Positions 16,268 to 23,840 of a DNA stretch of 44,419 nucleotides are shown in pieces. The stretch spans positions 1-44,419 of the forward strand of contig CACGVB010000001.1 in NCBI GenBank assembly GCA_902576395.1, read 5' to 3'. Under the pieces are notes generated by a model that saw only the letters and a list, made by a program, of their open reading frames with translations, did no database searches and had not been told where the DNA came from. The stretch comes from an uncultured Pelagibacteraceae bacterium. Its GTDB lineage: Bacteria > Pseudomonadota > Alphaproteobacteria > Pelagibacterales > Pelagibacteraceae. Position 1 is the first letter of the stretch. Every line of letters starts with the position of its first letter. Made by a program: the position numbers and the translations under genes.

Positions 16268-17128
16268 CTACTTACCTAAATAAAGTCTTGATAAGTAATA
16301 CTCTCTCCTAGATATATAAATACCACAAAAGACTATTAAAGAAAGACCTAAATATGTCCAATTATCTGGCAATTCTTGAAATATATAATAACTAAGTAAT
16401 ATATTAGTAATAATTTCAGTATAACCAAGGGGAGCTAATTTAGAAGCATCAGCGTATTTAAGAGACAAAATAATAAAAAGATGGGCAATAGCTGCTATGA
16501 AGCCAATTAAAGCCATCATAATCCACTGACTATTTGATGGCTGTATCCAAACACCGGGCATAAATAAAGACATGACAATAGTACCTACTGTGCCAGCAAA
16601 TAATAAAGTCAATAGAGAGTTATCAGAGCTACTTAATTTTCTTGTAATAATTAAATAAAAACCATAGCAAATACCATTGCCCAGGGCTGCTAATGTAGCC
16701 AAATTAATCTCTATAAATCCAGGTCTAATAACAATTAAGGTACCAATAAAACCTATGGATACTGCTGTCCACCTTCTTAAGCCTACTTTTTCGTTTAAAA
16801 AAAAGGGGGACATTGCAGTTACACAAATTGGGGCAACAAATGCTAGAGTTAAGGCCTTGGGTAAAGAAATCTCAGATATAGCAAAAAAAAATAAATATGT
16901 TGAAAATACAAAAATCAATCCTCTTATCAATTGAAGCATAGGTTTTTTACTCCAAACCATGGATTTTCTATCAAAAAAAAGCATTATTGAGAGTGCAAAG
17001 ACAACTGTAAAAAAATATCTAGCCCAAGTAATTTGCAAAACATCCATAGATGAACTTAAATATTTTGCCAAAGCATCCATAAATGGAACAATCATCCAAG
17101 CTGATGCATTGAGAATAACAGCCTTCAT
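16268..17128 (-). CDS. DMT-superfamily permease (EamA domains)
   Basis: The 286-aa protein is almost wholly hydrophobic with about ten predicted TM helices in two EamA repeats. The first repeat covers roughly residues 5-135, with WARYFFTVVFAL and LPKALTLAFVAPICVTAMSPFFLNEKVGLRRW. The second covers 145-278, with LKYADASKLAPLGYTEIITNILLSYYIFQELP. The P-x-x-L...E-(R/K)-W pattern at the end of helix 4 is typical of drug/metabolite exporters. The substrate is unknown. It is the last gene of the rplM-to-DMT minus-strand run and lies 16 bp after the auxin-efflux-type carrier. Confidence 0.88.
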   Translation of the reverse strand: MKAVILNASAWMIVPFMDALAKYLSSSMDVLQITWARYFFTVVFALSIMLFFDRKSMVWSKKPMLQLIRGLIFVFSTYLFFFAISEISLPKALTLAFVAPICVTAMSPFFLNEKVGLRRWTAVSIGFIGTLIVIRPGFIEINLATLAALGNGICYGFYLIITRKLSSSDNSLLTLLFAGTVGTIVMSLFMPGVWIQPSNSQWIMMALIGFIAAIAHLFIILSLKYADASKLAPLGYTEIITNILLSYYIFQELPDNWTYLGLSLIVFCGIYISRREYYLSRLYLGK

Positions 17129-17144
17129 ATGAAAATTTTATCTC

Positions 17145-18044
17145 TTAATTAAAGTATTTTAAAGCAAAGAATACAGTTATGGGTACAGTTACAAGAGACA
17201 TTAAAGTTGAAATAACTATTGTGCTAGATATGTTATCAACAATTTCCTTAGGCGAATACATTGAAGCAACAAGATAACAAAGTATAGCACTTGGCATAGA
17301 TGACTGAATTAAAAGAACACCAGCAGCAAACCCAGATAGGTTAAAAAAAGAGATCAGCGAAAAGCCAATTAGTGGCCCTATAATAACTCTTCCGGTAGAT
17401 GTAATTAGAGCATCCTTAAAGGAAAAAACTTTCATTTGTGTTAATGAAACACCTAAAGACATTAAAATCATTACTATCATTCCATAAGCAAGAAGCATAA
17501 CAGTATTCAATACAAATATTGGCAAAGGTATTTCGTAATATAGAAAAATAATGGTAGCAATTATTGCATAAAATGACGGACTTTTTATTATAACCTTTAA
17601 ATCAAACTCACGTTTAGCTAAAAAAATATTAAGAGTAAAATGAAGAAGAACGACCAAAGAAGATATGGCTGCCGCAATACCCATACCCAATTTACCATAT
17701 GCAAACAAGCATATTGGAATACCCATATTGCCTGTATTAGGTAAAAAAAATGTTGGTAGTTCTCTCAAATAATCTTTCTTCATCAAAATTAAAAAAATTA
17801 GCCCAACAATTAAAAAAGAGGATAAAAGAATTACTGCATATAAAAAATACTCTGAAAACATTGCAAAAGTTACACCACTTGCCGAAATAGAGAATATTAC
17901 TATAGATGGAGTTCCAAAATTAGCAGAATAAGTAGTTATAAATGATGTATCAAAATTTGGATTTTTTTTACCTAAAAAATATCCGATACCAACTATAAAA
18001 AAAACTGGAAAAAGAACTTCAAATAATTTTATATAAAGTTCCAT
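17145..18044 (-). CDS. Auxin efflux carrier (AEC) family transporter
   Basis: The 299-aa protein has about ten membrane helices in the AEC arrangement. It starts with VLFPVFFIVGIGYFLGKK. The centre holds LPTFFLPNTGNMGIPICLFAYG, the family's conserved N-x-GNxGxP segment in the fourth helix region. The second half has the matching GPLIGFSLISF and SSMPSAILCYLVASMY (PxA-x) helix. Bacterial members export malate, malonate or amino-acid derivatives, and the substrate here is not readable. The stop codon region adjoins the DMT gene, and the start abuts homoserine dehydrogenase with a 1-bp overlap, so all are likely one transcript. Confidence 0.88.
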   Translation of the reverse strand: MELYIKLFEVLFPVFFIVGIGYFLGKKNPNFDTSFITTYSANFGTPSIVIFSISASGVTFAMFSEYFLYAVILLSSFLIVGLIFLILMKKDYLRELPTFFLPNTGNMGIPICLFAYGKLGMGIAAAISSLVVLLHFTLNIFLAKREFDLKVIIKSPSFYAIIATIIFLYYEIPLPIFVLNTVMLLAYGMIVMILMSLGVSLTQMKVFSFKDALITSTGRVIIGPLIGFSLISFFNLSGFAAGVLLIQSSMPSAILCYLVASMYSPKEIVDNISSTIVISTLMSLVTVPITVFFALKYFN

Positions 18045-19333
18045 TAAAATAATCGAATAAGAACAGGATTTTTAATAATATTTTTATTTGATTTAAATGA
18101 TTTAATACATCTTTGAGCGTCTAATTCATTTGCATTATGAGTAATAAGAACAATCGATGCTGTCTTACTTTTATGATCAGGTATTTGTATTAATCTTTGA
18201 ATAGAAATTTTATACTTCGCCAGAATCTTTGTTATAGAAGATAAAACGCCTGGTTTATCCTTAACTTCTAATCTTAAATAAAGAGAATTTGATGATTGGT
18301 CTTTATTAAATATTTTAGGTTTTAATCTTTTATTTTTAGATATACCAAAAGGATATTTTATATTACCTCTCAATATAGACAATAAATCAGACATCAAAGC
18401 AGAGGATGTTGGTCCTGGACCGGCCCCCTCCCCTTGCAATACAGACTCTCCAATAGGTGAACCATTTAATATAACAGCATTCATTACGCCATCCACATTT
18501 CCTATATAAGAGTCTTTTTTAACTAAACATGGATGAACTCTTTCAAAAATACTATTATTTATAATCTCAGTTATACCTAATAATTTTATTCTAAAATCTA
18601 ACTGATCAGCAATTTTAATATCTGCATAATCGATGTTTTCAATACCTTCCATTAAACATTCAGATTTTGAAATTTTCTTATTGAAAGCTAATGATGTCAA
18701 AATTTTTATTTTAGCTAACGCATCATAACCGTTAAGATCTAATTTTGGATTTCCAGGTTCAGCATAACCTAGTTTCTGTGCCATCTTGAGAACATTTTTG
18801 AAACTATCTTTAGTTCTCTCCATTTCTGACATGATGTAGTTACAAGTACCGTTAAGTATGCCATAAACTTTTGTGATTTTATTTGTAGCTAAACCTTCTT
18901 TTATTGTTCTTACAATAGGAATACCGCCTGCAACAGATGCCTCAAATTCTAAATTAACTTTATTTTTTTCAGCTAGTTCTCCCAGTTTATCACCATGTTT
19001 TGAAATTAATGCTTTATTTGGAGTTATAACATGAATTTTATTTTTAAGAGCTGTCTCAATAATTTTTTTTGAAATACCATCTGATAAACCTATTGCTTCG
19101 ATTACTATATCCAAGTTTTTAATCTTCAAAATATCTAGAGGATTTGAATAAAAAATTTTCTTATTAATTTTAAATTTTCTTTTCTTATTTATATTTTTAG
19201 CCGATATAGCTATAACTTTAATTCTCTTTCCAGTTTTAGTTTCAATATCTTTCTTTTTTGTATTTAACTCATTTAGAACATATGATCCAATTTGACCAAG
19301 TCCAATAACAGCAATATTTATGTTTTTATTCAT
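18044..19333 (-). CDS. hom: Homoserine dehydrogenase
   Basis: The enzyme reduces aspartate semialdehyde to homoserine, the branch point for threonine and methionine. The 429-aa protein has an NAD(P)-binding start (IAVIGLGQIGSYV), the catalytic region with VTPNKALIS, GGIPIVRTIKEGLA and GILNGTCNYIMSEM, YAEPGNPKLDLNGYDALAK, and a C-terminal ACT domain (about residues 348-429, YLRLEVKDKPGVLSSITKIL) for allosteric control. It is not fused to aspartokinase. It lies 4 bp downstream of the small lipoprotein gene. Supplying homoserine fits with the O-acetylhomoserine sulfhydrylases at 21634 and 23841, though these are on the other strand. Confidence 0.96.
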   Translation of the reverse strand: MNKNINIAVIGLGQIGSYVLNELNTKKKDIETKTGKRIKVIAISAKNINKKRKFKINKKIFYSNPLDILKIKNLDIVIEAIGLSDGISKKIIETALKNKIHVITPNKALISKHGDKLGELAEKNKVNLEFEASVAGGIPIVRTIKEGLATNKITKVYGILNGTCNYIMSEMERTKDSFKNVLKMAQKLGYAEPGNPKLDLNGYDALAKIKILTSLAFNKKISKSECLMEGIENIDYADIKIADQLDFRIKLLGITEIINNSIFERVHPCLVKKDSYIGNVDGVMNAVILNGSPIGESVLQGEGAGPGPTSSALMSDLLSILRGNIKYPFGISKNKRLKPKIFNKDQSSNSLYLRLEVKDKPGVLSSITKILAKYKISIQRLIQIPDHKSKTASIVLITHNANELDAQRCIKSFKSNKNIIKNPVLIRLF

Positions 19334-19337
19334 TAAA

Positions 19338-19544
19338 TTAATCTAATTTAGGAAAGTCGCTGATCTTACCATATTGAATAACATTTTTTTTAAATTCTTC
19401 AAAAGATGTTTCATTTTCAAAGTTTAATTTCGAAACATCTTTGTCAGTACTGTTGTCCTCTATATTCCACATAGAAACAGGATGATTTATTGAACAATGT
19501 GATAATGAAAATATTAATAAAATTATAAAAATATATTTAAACAT
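19338..19544 (-). CDS. Small putative lipoprotein, unknown function
   Basis: The 68-aa protein begins with a basic-hydrophobic signal (FKYIFIILLIFSL) followed by LSHC, a plausible lipobox with Cys17. His at -1 is unusual. The remaining 50 residues are acidic and polar, with a short FEEFKKNVIQYGK helix-like segment and no recognisable domain. It overlaps the end of argC by 8 bp and ends 4 bp before hom. It resembles the small Trp-containing lipoproteins often seen in SAR11 operons, but I cannot name a family. Confidence 0.7.
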   Translation of the reverse strand: MFKYIFIILLIFSLSHCSINHPVSMWNIEDNSTDKDVSKLNFENETSFEEFKKNVIQYGKISDFPKLD

Positions 19545-20562
19545 TTAGACCTTCGCTCTGATTAAAGCCATAATAATTATTCATATTTTGTACAGCTTGA
19601 CCTCCACCACCTTTAATCAAATTATCAATTGCAGACAATATTATTATTTTATCTTTATATTTGCTTTTACATACAGAAATAAAGCAATTATTGGTGTTGA
19701 TAACATCATTAGTACTTAAAAAAGTATTTATTTTACAGATTTTTATAAATTTATGATTCTTATATTGAACATTTAGAACATTAATTATTTTGTTTATGTT
19801 AATGCCCTTTTTTAAATCAACATAAATAGTGCTTAAAATTCCTCTAAACATAGGTGTAAGATGAGGTGTAAAATGAAATTTATTTTTTTTGCCAGTTTTA
19901 AGATCAAGCTCTTGTTGAATTTCAGAATTATGTCTATGATTTGCTAATCCGTAAGCACTCAAAGACTCATATAAATTTTTATCTTTATATTTTTTATGTA
20001 CTCCTCTACCTGCTCCTGAATAACCAGATTTTGAGTCAATAATAACTGTTTGATTATTAATTAAGTTTTTTTTTATTAAAGGGGTTAATGGAATTAATAC
20101 AGAAGTAGGATAGCATCCAGGACAAGATACTATCTGAAATTTTTTAATTAATTGTCCACTAATTTCAGGTATAGAGTAAATACTTTTTTTGATTTGATTT
20201 AACGCTTTGTGTTTAATTTTATACCATTTTTCATAATCTTTTTTATTATTAAGTCTAAAATCAGCCGCTAGATCTATTAATAAATTATTTTTATTTAAAA
20301 ATTTTGAAATATATTGTGCCTCACCATTTGGCAATGCTGTAAATATTATATCCACATTTGATAAATATTCTTTTTTAAATTTTGATATTTTTGGTAGTTT
20401 ATATTTTTTTAATTCTTGTTCATAGTAATCTATTTTTTTACCGACAGAAGTACTTCCACACAAATATTTAATACTTATTTTTTTATGTGTACATAGGAGT
20501 TTAGTTAGTTGTAGTCCTATATACCCAGTAGCGCCACATATAAGAACATTTTTCTTGCCCAT
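19537..20562 (-). CDS. argC: N-acetyl-gamma-glutamyl-phosphate reductase
   Basis: ArgC performs the NADPH-dependent reduction of N-acetylglutamyl phosphate in arginine synthesis. The 341-aa protein has the Rossmann motif GATGYIGLQL, DIIFTALPNGEAQ, DLAADFRL, the catalytic Cys in VSCPGCYPTSVLIPL, and SGYSGAGRG. LANHRHNSEI and HFTPHLTPMFRGILSTIY complete the substrate side, and GGGGQAVQNMN ends the core. All are family hallmarks. It follows rpsI at a distance of 33 bp. The rplM-rpsI-argC order is common in alphaproteobacteria. Confidence 0.97.
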   Translation of the reverse strand: MGKKNVLICGATGYIGLQLTKLLCTHKKISIKYLCGSTSVGKKIDYYEQELKKYKLPKISKFKKEYLSNVDIIFTALPNGEAQYISKFLNKNNLLIDLAADFRLNNKKDYEKWYKIKHKALNQIKKSIYSIPEISGQLIKKFQIVSCPGCYPTSVLIPLTPLIKKNLINNQTVIIDSKSGYSGAGRGVHKKYKDKNLYESLSAYGLANHRHNSEIQQELDLKTGKKNKFHFTPHLTPMFRGILSTIYVDLKKGININKIINVLNVQYKNHKFIKICKINTFLSTNDVINTNNCFISVCKSKYKDKIIILSAIDNLIKGGGGQAVQNMNNYYGFNQSEGLNV

Positions 20563-20595
20563 AATTTAATATAACAGTTGAAATTTAAAAAGAAA

Positions 20596-21027
20596 TTATC
20601 TTTTAGAAAACTGGTAGCTTTTTCTGGCTTTTGCTCTACCAGGTTTTTTTCTCTCTACAGATCTTGAGTCTCTTGTAGTGAGTTTTTCTTTACGTAAGGT
20701 TGATTTTAAAGTTTCATCAAATTTTAGTAAGGCTCTTGAAATACCATGTACTAATGCACCAGCTTGACCTGTTTGCCCTCCACCTACTACTTTAGATCTA
20801 ACATCGTAATCGGTTGACTGATTAATTATTTCAAAAGGTCTTAAAATTTGCATTACATGGTTGGCTCTTGGAAAATAGTCGTTTAAAGATTTACCATTTA
20901 CATAAAATTTTCCTGAACCTTTTTTTAACCAGACTTTAGCTACAGATTTTTTTCTTCTTCCTGTTGCGTATTTACTATCTTTAAAGTCTAATTTTGTTTT
21001 TGGTGTAGATGTTTGAGAAGTTTCCAT
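20596..21027 (-). CDS. rpsI: 30S ribosomal protein S9
   Basis: The 143-aa protein shows the S9 hallmarks: YATGRRKKSVAKVWL at the start of the fold, FYVNGKSLNDYFP, VVGGGQTGQAGALVHGISRALL in the middle, and the C-terminal basic tail RDSRSVERKKPGRAKARKSYQFSKR reaching the P-site tRNA. An N-terminal extension of about 17 residues (rich in Thr, Ser and Lys) is common in alphaproteobacteria. It starts 1 bp after the rplM stop and is translated from the same mRNA. Confidence 0.98.
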   Translation of the reverse strand: METSQTSTPKTKLDFKDSKYATGRRKKSVAKVWLKKGSGKFYVNGKSLNDYFPRANHVMQILRPFEIINQSTDYDVRSKVVGGGQTGQAGALVHGISRALLKFDETLKSTLRKEKLTTRDSRSVERKKPGRAKARKSYQFSKR

Positions 21028-21028
21028 A

Positions 21029-21487
21029 TTAATTTCTTACAATATTTTTTTGATTAAGTTTACTGATTTCAATTATTTTTGGGTTTTGAGCTGAGTGAGG
21101 GTGTTTTTCTCCAGAATAAATTTTAAGTTTTGTTAATTGTTTTTTACCCAATGCGCCCGATGGCAACATTCTTTTAACAGCTAACTTTAATACTTCACCA
21201 GGTTTTTTTTCACTCAATTTTTCAGGTGTTATTTCTTTAATTCCACCTGGATATCCAGTGTGTCTGTAATATTTTTTATTTTGAAATTTATTGCCTGTAA
21301 ATTTTATTTGATCTACATTTTTGATAACAACAAAATCTCCATGGTCCATGTGAGGTGTATATGTTGTTTTGTTCTTCCCTCTTATAATTTTAGATACAAC
21401 AGTTGCCAGTCTACCAACAACTGCTCCTGTGGCATCGATTTCAAACCATTCGCCATTTATCTCATCTTTTTTAACAAACTTTGTCAT
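21029..21487 (-). CDS. rplM: 50S ribosomal protein L13
   Basis: The 152-aa protein (from MTKFVKKDEINGEWFEIDA) has ATGAVVGRLAT, GDFVVIKNVDQIKFTGNK, the YYRHTGYPGGIKE loop and KRMLPSGALGK, all typical of L13. A longer frame opens with TTG at 21526, but that TTG is the first three bases of a perfect TTGACA -35 box, so those extra 13 codons are not transcribed. The ATG at 21487 is the start. The predicted transcription start is only a few bases before the ATG, so the mRNA is nearly leaderless. It heads the rplM-rpsI-argC run. Confidence 0.96.
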   Translation of the reverse strand: MTKFVKKDEINGEWFEIDATGAVVGRLATVVSKIIRGKNKTTYTPHMDHGDFVVIKNVDQIKFTGNKFQNKKYYRHTGYPGGIKEITPEKLSEKKPGEVLKLAVKRMLPSGALGKKQLTKLKIYSGEKHPHSAQNPKIIEISKLNQKNIVRN

Positions 21488-21497
21488 GAATGCGGGA

Positions 21498-21526
21498 TTA
21501 ATACTTATAATTACATATATTGTCAA
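21498..21526 (-). promoter_or_regulatory. Strong sigma-70 promoter for rplM-rpsI
   Basis: On the minus strand, TTGACA (21526-21521) is followed after exactly 17 bp by TATTAA (21503-21498). This is a consensus -35 with a good -10. Transcription should start near 21491, about 4 bases before the L13 ATG at 21487, leaving almost no 5' leader. It lies in the 146-bp divergent gap shared with metY. Confidence 0.75.
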
Positions 21527-21544
21527 ATTATTATATTTTTGATG

Positions 21545-21632
21545 GACTGAATGGTTGATTGAATTATGACCATTTATTAGTAATAATAACGTAATAAAAA
21601 CGAACTCACAAAATTATAAATTAAAGGAGTCT
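21545..21632 (+). promoter_or_regulatory. Candidate SAM-II/SAM-V-like riboswitch in the metY leader
   Basis: In the metY leader, AATGGT (21550-21555) pairs with ACCATT (21569-21574), with a G-U pair below, around the 13-base loop TGATTGAATTATG. Downstream ATAAT (21583 region) could pair with ATTAT of the loop as an H-type pseudoknot. The A-rich strand then leads to AAAGGAG, the ribosome-binding site at 21623. A small hairpin pseudoknot just before the ribosome-binding site of metY is what the SAM-II/SAM-V classes look like. SAM-V is known before metY in SAR11. A TATATT -10-like box at 21532 would start the RNA here. I cannot align it to the covariance model. Confidence 0.45.
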
Positions 21633-21633
21633 A

Positions 21634-22965
21634 ATGAGTGATAAAAAAAAAGAATTAAAACCAAATACTTATAAATTTGATACGCTTAGTTTACATGCTG
21701 GTTATCAACCACACAAAAATGCAGGTTCAAGACAAGTGCCAATTTATCAAACCACATCATACCTTTTTGATGATGTTGATCACGCAGCTGCTCTTTTTAA
21801 TCTAGAAAGAGGTGGACATATTTATAGTAGAATTTCAAATCCAACTGTTGGTGTATTGGAAGAAAGAGTTGCTTCCCTTGAAGGTGGTACAGCAGCATTA
21901 GCTACATCTTCAGGAATGAGTGCAATATTTTTGACAGTAATGACATTATGTGAAGCTGGTGACCATTTAGTTGTATCATCTCAACTATATGGAGGCACTG
22001 TAAACCTATTTAGATTAACATTACCTAAATTTGGAATTAAATGTACATTTGTTAAACCAAGAGACACCGAAGGATTTAAAAAAGCAATACAAAAAAATAC
22101 AAAAGGTATTTTTGGAGAACTCGTTGGAAATCCAGGTAACGAAATAATGAACATGCCTGAAATCGCTAAAATTGCGCATGATGCTGGAATTCCGTTGATG
22201 GTTGATGCAACCTATCAAACTCCTTATTTATGTAAACCGTTTGAGCATGGAGCTGATATAGTAATTCATTCACTAACAAAATGGATGGCAGGTCATGGAT
22301 CTTCAATGGCAGGAATATTAGTTGAAGGTGGAAAATTTGATTGGATGCAAAATGATAAGTTTCCTACAATGACAAAACCATATGAAGGATATCATGGATT
22401 ATCATTTGCCGAGGAGTTTGGCCCAACAGCTTTTACAATGAAAGCTAGAGCTGAAGGTATGAGAGACTTTGGTCCTTGCTTAAGTCCTCAAAATGCATGG
22501 AATGTTTTACAAGGCATAGAAACTTTGTCAGTAAGAATGAAAAAACATTGTTCAAATGCCGAAGAAATGGTCAAATATTTATCTAACCATGAAAGTGTTG
22601 CTTGGGTATCACATCCAAGTGTCCCGGACCATCCTGATCATGAATTAGCAAAAAAACTTTTGCCTAATGGAAGAGGTTCTATGATTGCATTTGGAATAAA
22701 AGGTGGAAAAGATGCTGGAGTTGCATTTATTAATAACGTAAAATTAGCATCACATTTGGCAAATGTAGGCGATACAAGGACTTTAGTTATTCATCCTGCA
22801 TCTGGTACCCATTCGCAAATGGATGAGGCAACTTTGAAGTTTGCTGGGTTGTCTCACGACATGATTAGATTGTCTGTAGGTATTGAAGATATTGATGATA
22901 TAAAAAATGATTTCGAGATTGGTTTTAGAGCAGCAAGAAAACCAAGACTTGTTTCAAATCAATGA
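21634..22965 (+). CDS. metY: O-acetylhomoserine aminocarboxypropyltransferase (sulfhydrylase)
   Basis: This Cys/Met-metabolism PLP enzyme (443 aa) joins O-acetylhomoserine with sulfide or methanethiol to give homocysteine or methionine. Motifs: SRISNPTVGVLEERVASLEGG, SSGMSA, YGGTVNLF (PLP phosphate region), and the Schiff-base Lys216 in HSLTKWMAGHG. The long FDWM...FPTMTKPYEGYHG insertion and ARAEGMRDFGPCLSPQNAW are marks of the MetY branch rather than cystathionine synthases. GDTRTLVIHPASGTHSQ is conserved. Odd: DATYQTPYLC replaces the usual DNTFATPYLC. AAAGGAG precedes the ATG. It overlaps the hydrolase gene by 4 bp. Confidence 0.92.
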   Translation: MSDKKKELKPNTYKFDTLSLHAGYQPHKNAGSRQVPIYQTTSYLFDDVDHAAALFNLERGGHIYSRISNPTVGVLEERVASLEGGTAALATSSGMSAIFLTVMTLCEAGDHLVVSSQLYGGTVNLFRLTLPKFGIKCTFVKPRDTEGFKKAIQKNTKGIFGELVGNPGNEIMNMPEIAKIAHDAGIPLMVDATYQTPYLCKPFEHGADIVIHSLTKWMAGHGSSMAGILVEGGKFDWMQNDKFPTMTKPYEGYHGLSFAEEFGPTAFTMKARAEGMRDFGPCLSPQNAWNVLQGIETLSVRMKKHCSNAEEMVKYLSNHESVAWVSHPSVPDHPDHELAKKLLPNGRGSMIAFGIKGGKDAGVAFINNVKLASHLANVGDTRTLVIHPASGTHSQMDEATLKFAGLSHDMIRLSVGIEDIDDIKNDFEIGFRAARKPRLVSNQ

Positions 22966-23780
22966 AGTTTAAAGTAAATGGTCATGAGGTTTTTGCCTCT
23001 ACTGGCGGAAGACCTTTTGATAAAAAAAAACCTTTGATAATCTTTGTTCATGGAAGTGGTTTAACTCACATGACTTGGGTTCTTCAAACAAGATACTTTG
23101 CTTTTCATGGCTATAATTCTTTAGCTGTTGACCTTCCTGGACATGGATTGTCAAGTGGCAAAAGTCTTAAATCAATTGAAGAAATGGCTGATTGGGTAAG
23201 TTCTGTTATTGATGCTGTTGGTCATAAAGAAGCTTCATTGGTAGGACACTCGCAGGGATGTTTAGTAACTGTAGAATGCACATCAAGATATCCTAATAAA
23301 ATTAAAACTTTGAGTTTGATGGGTGGAGCTGGTGCTATACCTATGAATCCCGAACTACTTTCATTAGCTGAAAATAACGATCCAAAAGCAGTAGATTTAA
23401 TGATGGATTGGGCTCATGGTCCTGCCGGTCACTTTGGTGGTCATCCAGTACCTGGTCTTTACCATATCAACACAGGAACAATGCTTGCAAAATCTAGAAC
23501 TATACAGAATACATTAGGTGTCGATTTTAGAGCTTGTGATAATTACAAGAACGGATTTGAGGCAGCTAAAAAAATTAAATGCCCAACTCTATCAATTTTA
23601 GCAACTGATGACAAAATGTGTCCAGTTAAAGAGGGAAAAAAACTTGCTTCTTTAATTGATGGTAGTCAAGTTGATATTATAGATAATTGCGGACATATGA
23701 TGTTATTAGAAGAAGCAGATAGAGTTTTAACAGTTCTAAAAAAGTTTATAACAACTAATTATCCCCCATTATCAAGTTAA
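22962..23780 (+). CDS. Alpha/beta hydrolase of unknown substrate
   Basis: The 272-aa protein has a complete alpha/beta-hydrolase layout: the oxyanion motif FVHGSGLTHMTW, VDLPGHGLSSG, the nucleophile elbow GHSQG (Ser97), Asp216/217 in ATDDKMCP and His245 in NCGHMML. It has a compact cap region around residues 125-180 rich in Gly, His and Pro. It overlaps metY by 4 bp and sits between two MetY-type genes, so a role in sulfur-compound or acyl-homoserine metabolism is possible. It is not a recognisable MetX homoserine acetyltransferase. ATCAAG and CTTGAT around its stop form a weak hairpin before a T-rich stretch. Confidence 0.85.
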   Translation: MKFKVNGHEVFASTGGRPFDKKKPLIIFVHGSGLTHMTWVLQTRYFAFHGYNSLAVDLPGHGLSSGKSLKSIEEMADWVSSVIDAVGHKEASLVGHSQGCLVTVECTSRYPNKIKTLSLMGGAGAIPMNPELLSLAENNDPKAVDLMMDWAHGPAGHFGGHPVPGLYHINTGTMLAKSRTIQNTLGVDFRACDNYKNGFEAAKKIKCPTLSILATDDKMCPVKEGKKLASLIDGSQVDIIDNCGHMMLLEEADRVLTVLKKFITTNYPPLSS

Positions 23781-23793
23781 AAAAAAGCTTGAT
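23771..23793 (+). terminator. Weak hairpin at the end of the alpha/beta hydrolase gene
   Basis: ATCAAG (23771-23776) and CTTGAT (23788-23793) flank the stop codon and an A-run, followed by TGTATTTTT. Six pairs with an 11-base A-rich loop make a poor terminator. A second short inverted repeat, GTTTAA (23810-23815) with TTAAAC (23823-23828), lies just before the AGAAGGGG ribosome-binding site of the next gene and could influence its translation. Confidence 0.3.
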
Positions 23794-23840
23794 TGTATTT
23801 TTCATTTTAGTTTAATAGCATTTTAAACAGAAGGGGAAAT

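Noticed and set aside
21488-21526. Longer rplM start at TTG 21526
   Set aside because: It coincides with the consensus -35 TTGACA, and the added residues are not part of L13.
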